Positions 59,303 to 64,000 of a stretch of DNA of 64,000 nt are shown here, piece by piece. Source of the DNA: Paracoccus denitrificans. GTDB lineage: Bacteria > Pseudomonadota > Alphaproteobacteria > Rhodobacterales > Rhodobacteraceae. The stretch covers positions 216,652 to 280,651 of the forward strand of contig VAFL01000004.1 in assembly GCA_005768755.1 (NCBI GenBank), in the 5' to 3' direction. Position 1 is the stretch's first letter. Each line of letters opens with the position of its first letter. The notes beneath the pieces were generated by a model. It made no database searches. It worked only from the letters and a program-made list of their open reading frames with translations, and was not told the DNA's origin. Made by a program: the position numbers and the translations under genes.

Positions 59303-59404
59303 GTCGTCTCCTTCGGCGGAACGGCGCCCGATACATTCGATGCGGGCTGTTTCACCTATTCACGCGGCGCGGGCAAGGCATGGGTTGATGGTCGGGCGCG
59401 ATGA

Positions 59405-60394
59405 TTAATCCAGCCGGATCGTGGCGAAGATCTCTCCGGGGCGCTGTCCCTGCATCTGCTGGACGATGATCGCGTGGCGCGTGTCTGGCGGCAGGTCCTT
59501 TGACGGCCCGGCACCAAGCGTCACCGTCATGCGCAGCGGCGTACGCCCGTCCCACCGGGCCAGGATCTCATTGCCGACAACGATATTGCGCATGTTCAGA
59601 TGGCGACCGACATTTTCTCCGCCAGCGATGTCGACGGTGCGGGCAGGCAGATAGCGGATCAGCTGCACCGCGATTTCGCCGGGCAGTGCGGTCAAGGGCG
59701 TCAATTCGATCTCGCTTCGACCGTCCTTGTCCCGGCGCGAGATCGCGACGTGATCGCCCTCGGCGCGCTCATGCTTGACGGCTGTCATCAGCGCGGCCGG
59801 GTTGGGTTCGTCAAGCGGGACCTCGCCCGCCACGATCATTTGCGGCGTGAACAGGCTGCGTGCGCCACGCGACAGATTATAGCCCTTCTGGCGCTGACTG
59901 AACTCTGGCCGGGCGAAACTATCGGTCCAACCCAGGTAGTCCCAGTAATCTACATGCCAGCTGAGCACGAGAACATCGGGACGCGCCTGAAGATCGCCGA
60001 GCATATCTTCGGCTGGGGGGCAGGTATCGCAACCTTGTGCCGTAAACAGTTCGACCACGATAGGGGAAGGGGTGCGCGGCCCTTGCTCAATCACCGGATG
60101 TTGCTTGCGGCCAGAACTGCCGACAAATTCGTTCGGCGGCGACAGGTTTGCCGAGGGGGCGGATTTCCCCATGGATTCGTCTACCGCGTCGATCACCGCG
60201 TCGACATCATCCATGATGTCGCCGTGATCCTTGTGGCCTTGACGCATTGCGCCGGGCGTCATGTCCCGGCCGCGCGCGCCGGGACCGGGGGCGCCATCGA
60301 ATGCTGCGGCGACAGTGGGAAACAGGCTGATCGCCAAGGCAAGCAGGGACGCGGGCGCAAGGTTTACGGTCCTGTTCCGTATCGCTGTTCCCAT
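59405..60394 (-). CDS. DUF1223 thioredoxin-like secreted protein
   Basis: 329 residues from ATG 60394. Signal peptide (SLLALAISLFPTVAAA) followed by about 80 low-complexity residues rich in Gly, Met, His and Asp (TPGAMRQGHKDHGDIMDD), then the DUF1223 domain. That domain starts IVVELFTAQGCDTCPPAED, with Cys122 and Cys125 in the thioredoxin-like CxxC position, and continues LSWHVDYWDYLGW. These proteins are periplasmic and of unknown function. The linker between signal and domain is longer than usual. Confidence 0.88.
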   Translation of the reverse strand: MGTAIRNRTVNLAPASLLALAISLFPTVAAAFDGAPGPGARGRDMTPGAMRQGHKDHGDIMDDVDAVIDAVDESMGKSAPSANLSPPNEFVGSSGRKQHPVIEQGPRTPSPIVVELFTAQGCDTCPPAEDMLGDLQARPDVLVLSWHVDYWDYLGWTDSFARPEFSQRQKGYNLSRGARSLFTPQMIVAGEVPLDEPNPAALMTAVKHERAEGDHVAISRRDKDGRSEIELTPLTALPGEIAVQLIRYLPARTVDIAGGENVGRHLNMRNIVVGNEILARWDGRTPLRMTVTLGAGPSKDLPPDTRHAIIVQQMQGQRPGEIFATIRLD

Positions 60395-60497
60395 GTGTTT
60401 TGCCGCCTGCGCCAGTCTTGTCTTCCGCAAGTTGGGTAGGACATTGGTGCGGTTTTCCCAAATCAACGGTATGTTATGTGGCAAGTCGCCGCACAAC

Positions 60498-60513
60498 GTT
60501 GCACTTGTGCAAC
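60498..60513. promoter_or_regulatory. perfect 16-bp palindrome, candidate operator of acnA
   Basis: GTTGCACTTGTGCAAC: two seven-base arms around TT, identical on both strands. It overlaps the proposed -35 element of acnA, so a bound protein would block RNA polymerase. The half-site TTGCAC is typical in size for a dimeric helix-turn-helix repressor. Which regulator binds is unknown. Confidence 0.6.
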
Positions 60514-60533
60514 AACAGTGTTTACGGTATACA
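60505..60533 (+). promoter_or_regulatory. candidate acnA promoter
   Basis: TTGTGC (60505-60510, -35) and TATACA (60528-60533, -10) are separated by exactly 17 bases. Transcription would start near 60540. The -35 is overlapped by the 16-bp palindrome. Confidence 0.5.
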
Positions 60534-60636
60534 TTCGCATACAAACCGCGTGTCACCCACTTGAATCGACTCTCCGAATGGGGCATCTCAAGCGCGAACA
60601 GACCGCCGAACCCATCCAACCGACAGGGAGGCCCCC

Positions 60637-63405
<2,769 letters not shown>

Positions 63406-63427
63406 TCGGCCTGAAAGTCTGAAACCG

Positions 63428-63466
63428 AAAACCCCCGGGGCGAAGGCCTTGGGGGTTTTTCTTTTT
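63428..63466 (+). terminator. Rho-independent terminator of acnA
   Basis: AAAACCCCC (63428-63436) pairs with GGGGGTTTT (63451-63459), with an additional GG/CC pairing inside the loop, followed by a T-rich run (TTTTTCTTTTT). It lies 23 bases after the acnA stop. Confidence 0.9.
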
Positions 63467-63523
63467 ATTGCCGCCCACCGCTGCTAGCCTTGGTTTCAGA
63501 TTCCGGTGGTCAGGGGCTTTGCA

Positions 63524-63919
63524 ATGTTCAGCGATATTATTTTCGGCCTGTTTCTTCTCGCGATGTTTGGCATTTCGCCAGGTGGTCAACCACGCGCCAC
63601 GGTTGCCGCGGCCCCGGACGCGCCGGACGACGTCATCAGTCTGGCGGTCGACCAGCTGGAATGTCTGACCGAGCCCGATCCGACGCCTGTCTTGCGCGCG
63701 ATGATGAACCATGGCCTGATCCATGCAGATGAGCGGATAGACACCGAAACGTTCAGCTGTTTCCCGATCCCCGGCGGCATCTCACTGGGCGGTATCAATG
63801 CGAATTCGGTCTGTGGCGGGGTAGTGGATGAGGCGATCGCAGATGCGAACCCGGACCTTTATCAGCGAAGCAGCCAGACCAATTACGATGATGGCTATGA
63901 GCCCACATTTCCCAAGTAA
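63524..63919 (+). CDS. small exported protein of unknown function
   Basis: 131 residues from ATG 63524, preceded by AGGGG. The N-terminus is a hydrophobic signal or anchor (MFSDIIFGLFLLAMFGI). The rest has three Cys (QLECLTEP; FSCFPIPGG; NSVCGGVVD) and an acidic, Asn/Tyr-rich end. No family recognised. A longer start at GTG 63506 is possible. It follows the acnA terminator, so it has its own promoter. Confidence 0.6.
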   Translation: MFSDIIFGLFLLAMFGISPGGQPRATVAAAPDAPDDVISLAVDQLECLTEPDPTPVLRAMMNHGLIHADERIDTETFSCFPIPGGISLGGINANSVCGGVVDEAIADANPDLYQRSSQTNYDDGYEPTFPK

Positions 63920-64000
63920 GGCGCTGATTTCGCTGTCCTGACCATTATATTTCCTATATAAAACATGGTGTTGAAGGCTGCGAGGGGCGCGTTTCATGGA
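63920..64000 (+). other. end of window; possible start of next gene
   Basis: After an AT-rich stretch (TTATATTTCCTATATAAAA), an ATG at 63965 opens a frame that runs off the end. A second ATG at 63996, preceded by GAGGGG, lies five bases from the end. Too little is present to judge either. Confidence 0.2.

Larger units (their letters stand above)
60395..60636. other. divergent region upstream of acnA
   Basis: 242 bases with no gene between the DUF1223 gene (minus) and acnA (plus). Rich in candidate regulation: the acnA promoter and palindrome are listed separately. The 3' half is an untranslated leader of about 97 bases. A second imperfect palindrome GTATAC-ATTC-GCATAC (60527-60542) covers the presumed -10 and start site. 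Confidence 0.6.

Overview
This window looks like chromosomal DNA of a high-GC alphaproteobacterium of the Rhodobacterales, most likely Paracoccus or a close relative. The evidence is a complete 14-subunit type-I NADH dehydrogenase operon in the Paracoccus/Rhodobacter order (nuoA-N, called nqo in Paracoccus) that is interrupted by many extra reading frames and followed by birA, coaX and the RNase J gene. A RecD-like helicase, an apt gene, a secDF-ccm cluster, FolE2 and an acnA-type aconitase fit the same group. The genus call rests on remembered protein sequences and gene order, not on a database search. No rRNA, tRNA, CRISPR array, insertion sequence or prophage was recognised.

Layout. 1-4650: the end of an FAD-linked (GlcD-like) oxidase, then a tightly overlapping oligopeptide/dipeptide-type ABC importer (two permeases and a double ATPase). 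4650-12218: single genes and small operons, comprising a membrane-anchored endonuclease/exonuclease/phosphatase-fold protein, a RecD-like helicase, EcsC and GNAT proteins on the minus strand, flavin reductase, apt, an EamA transporter and a secreted esterase. 12219-14535: a gene-poor stretch with possible remnants, an MFS exporter and a YeaQ/GlsB membrane protein.

14846-39070: one long plus-strand transcription unit in appearance. It carries all 14 complex I subunits, the small genes between them, and then birA, coaX and rnj. The extra genes comprise four predicted lipoproteins, two further secreted proteins, a DUF5333-like exported protein, a DUF5337-like membrane protein, an acidic membrane protein, a Cys-less carboxymuconolactone decarboxylase-like protein and a 56-residue protein. 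Most overlap or closely abut their neighbours, which suggests translational coupling. Two features stand out. NuoE and the protein encoded next to it share a helix-hairpin-helix C-terminal domain. Three adjacent secreted proteins between nuoJ and nuoK share a central Asp-Cys motif and a C-terminal Cys-x-Cys, so they look like diverged tandem duplicates.

39119-64000: a BASS-like transporter, trmB, a large two-part glycosyltransferase/RgpF-like protein, mazG, yajC-secD-secF, an Mth938-like protein, ccmABCD and ccmG (cytochrome c maturation), a cupin and a secreted propeller-like protein, uvrD, a secreted repeat protein, folE2, metZ, an alpha/beta hydrolase, ispZ/yciB, a DUF1223 protein, and acnA. 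acnA has a well-placed promoter overlapped by a perfect 16-bp palindrome. The window ends just after a small secreted protein of unknown function.

Start codons were chosen from ribosome-binding sites, overlaps and family alignments remembered rather than computed. Where the choice is open, the entry says so.
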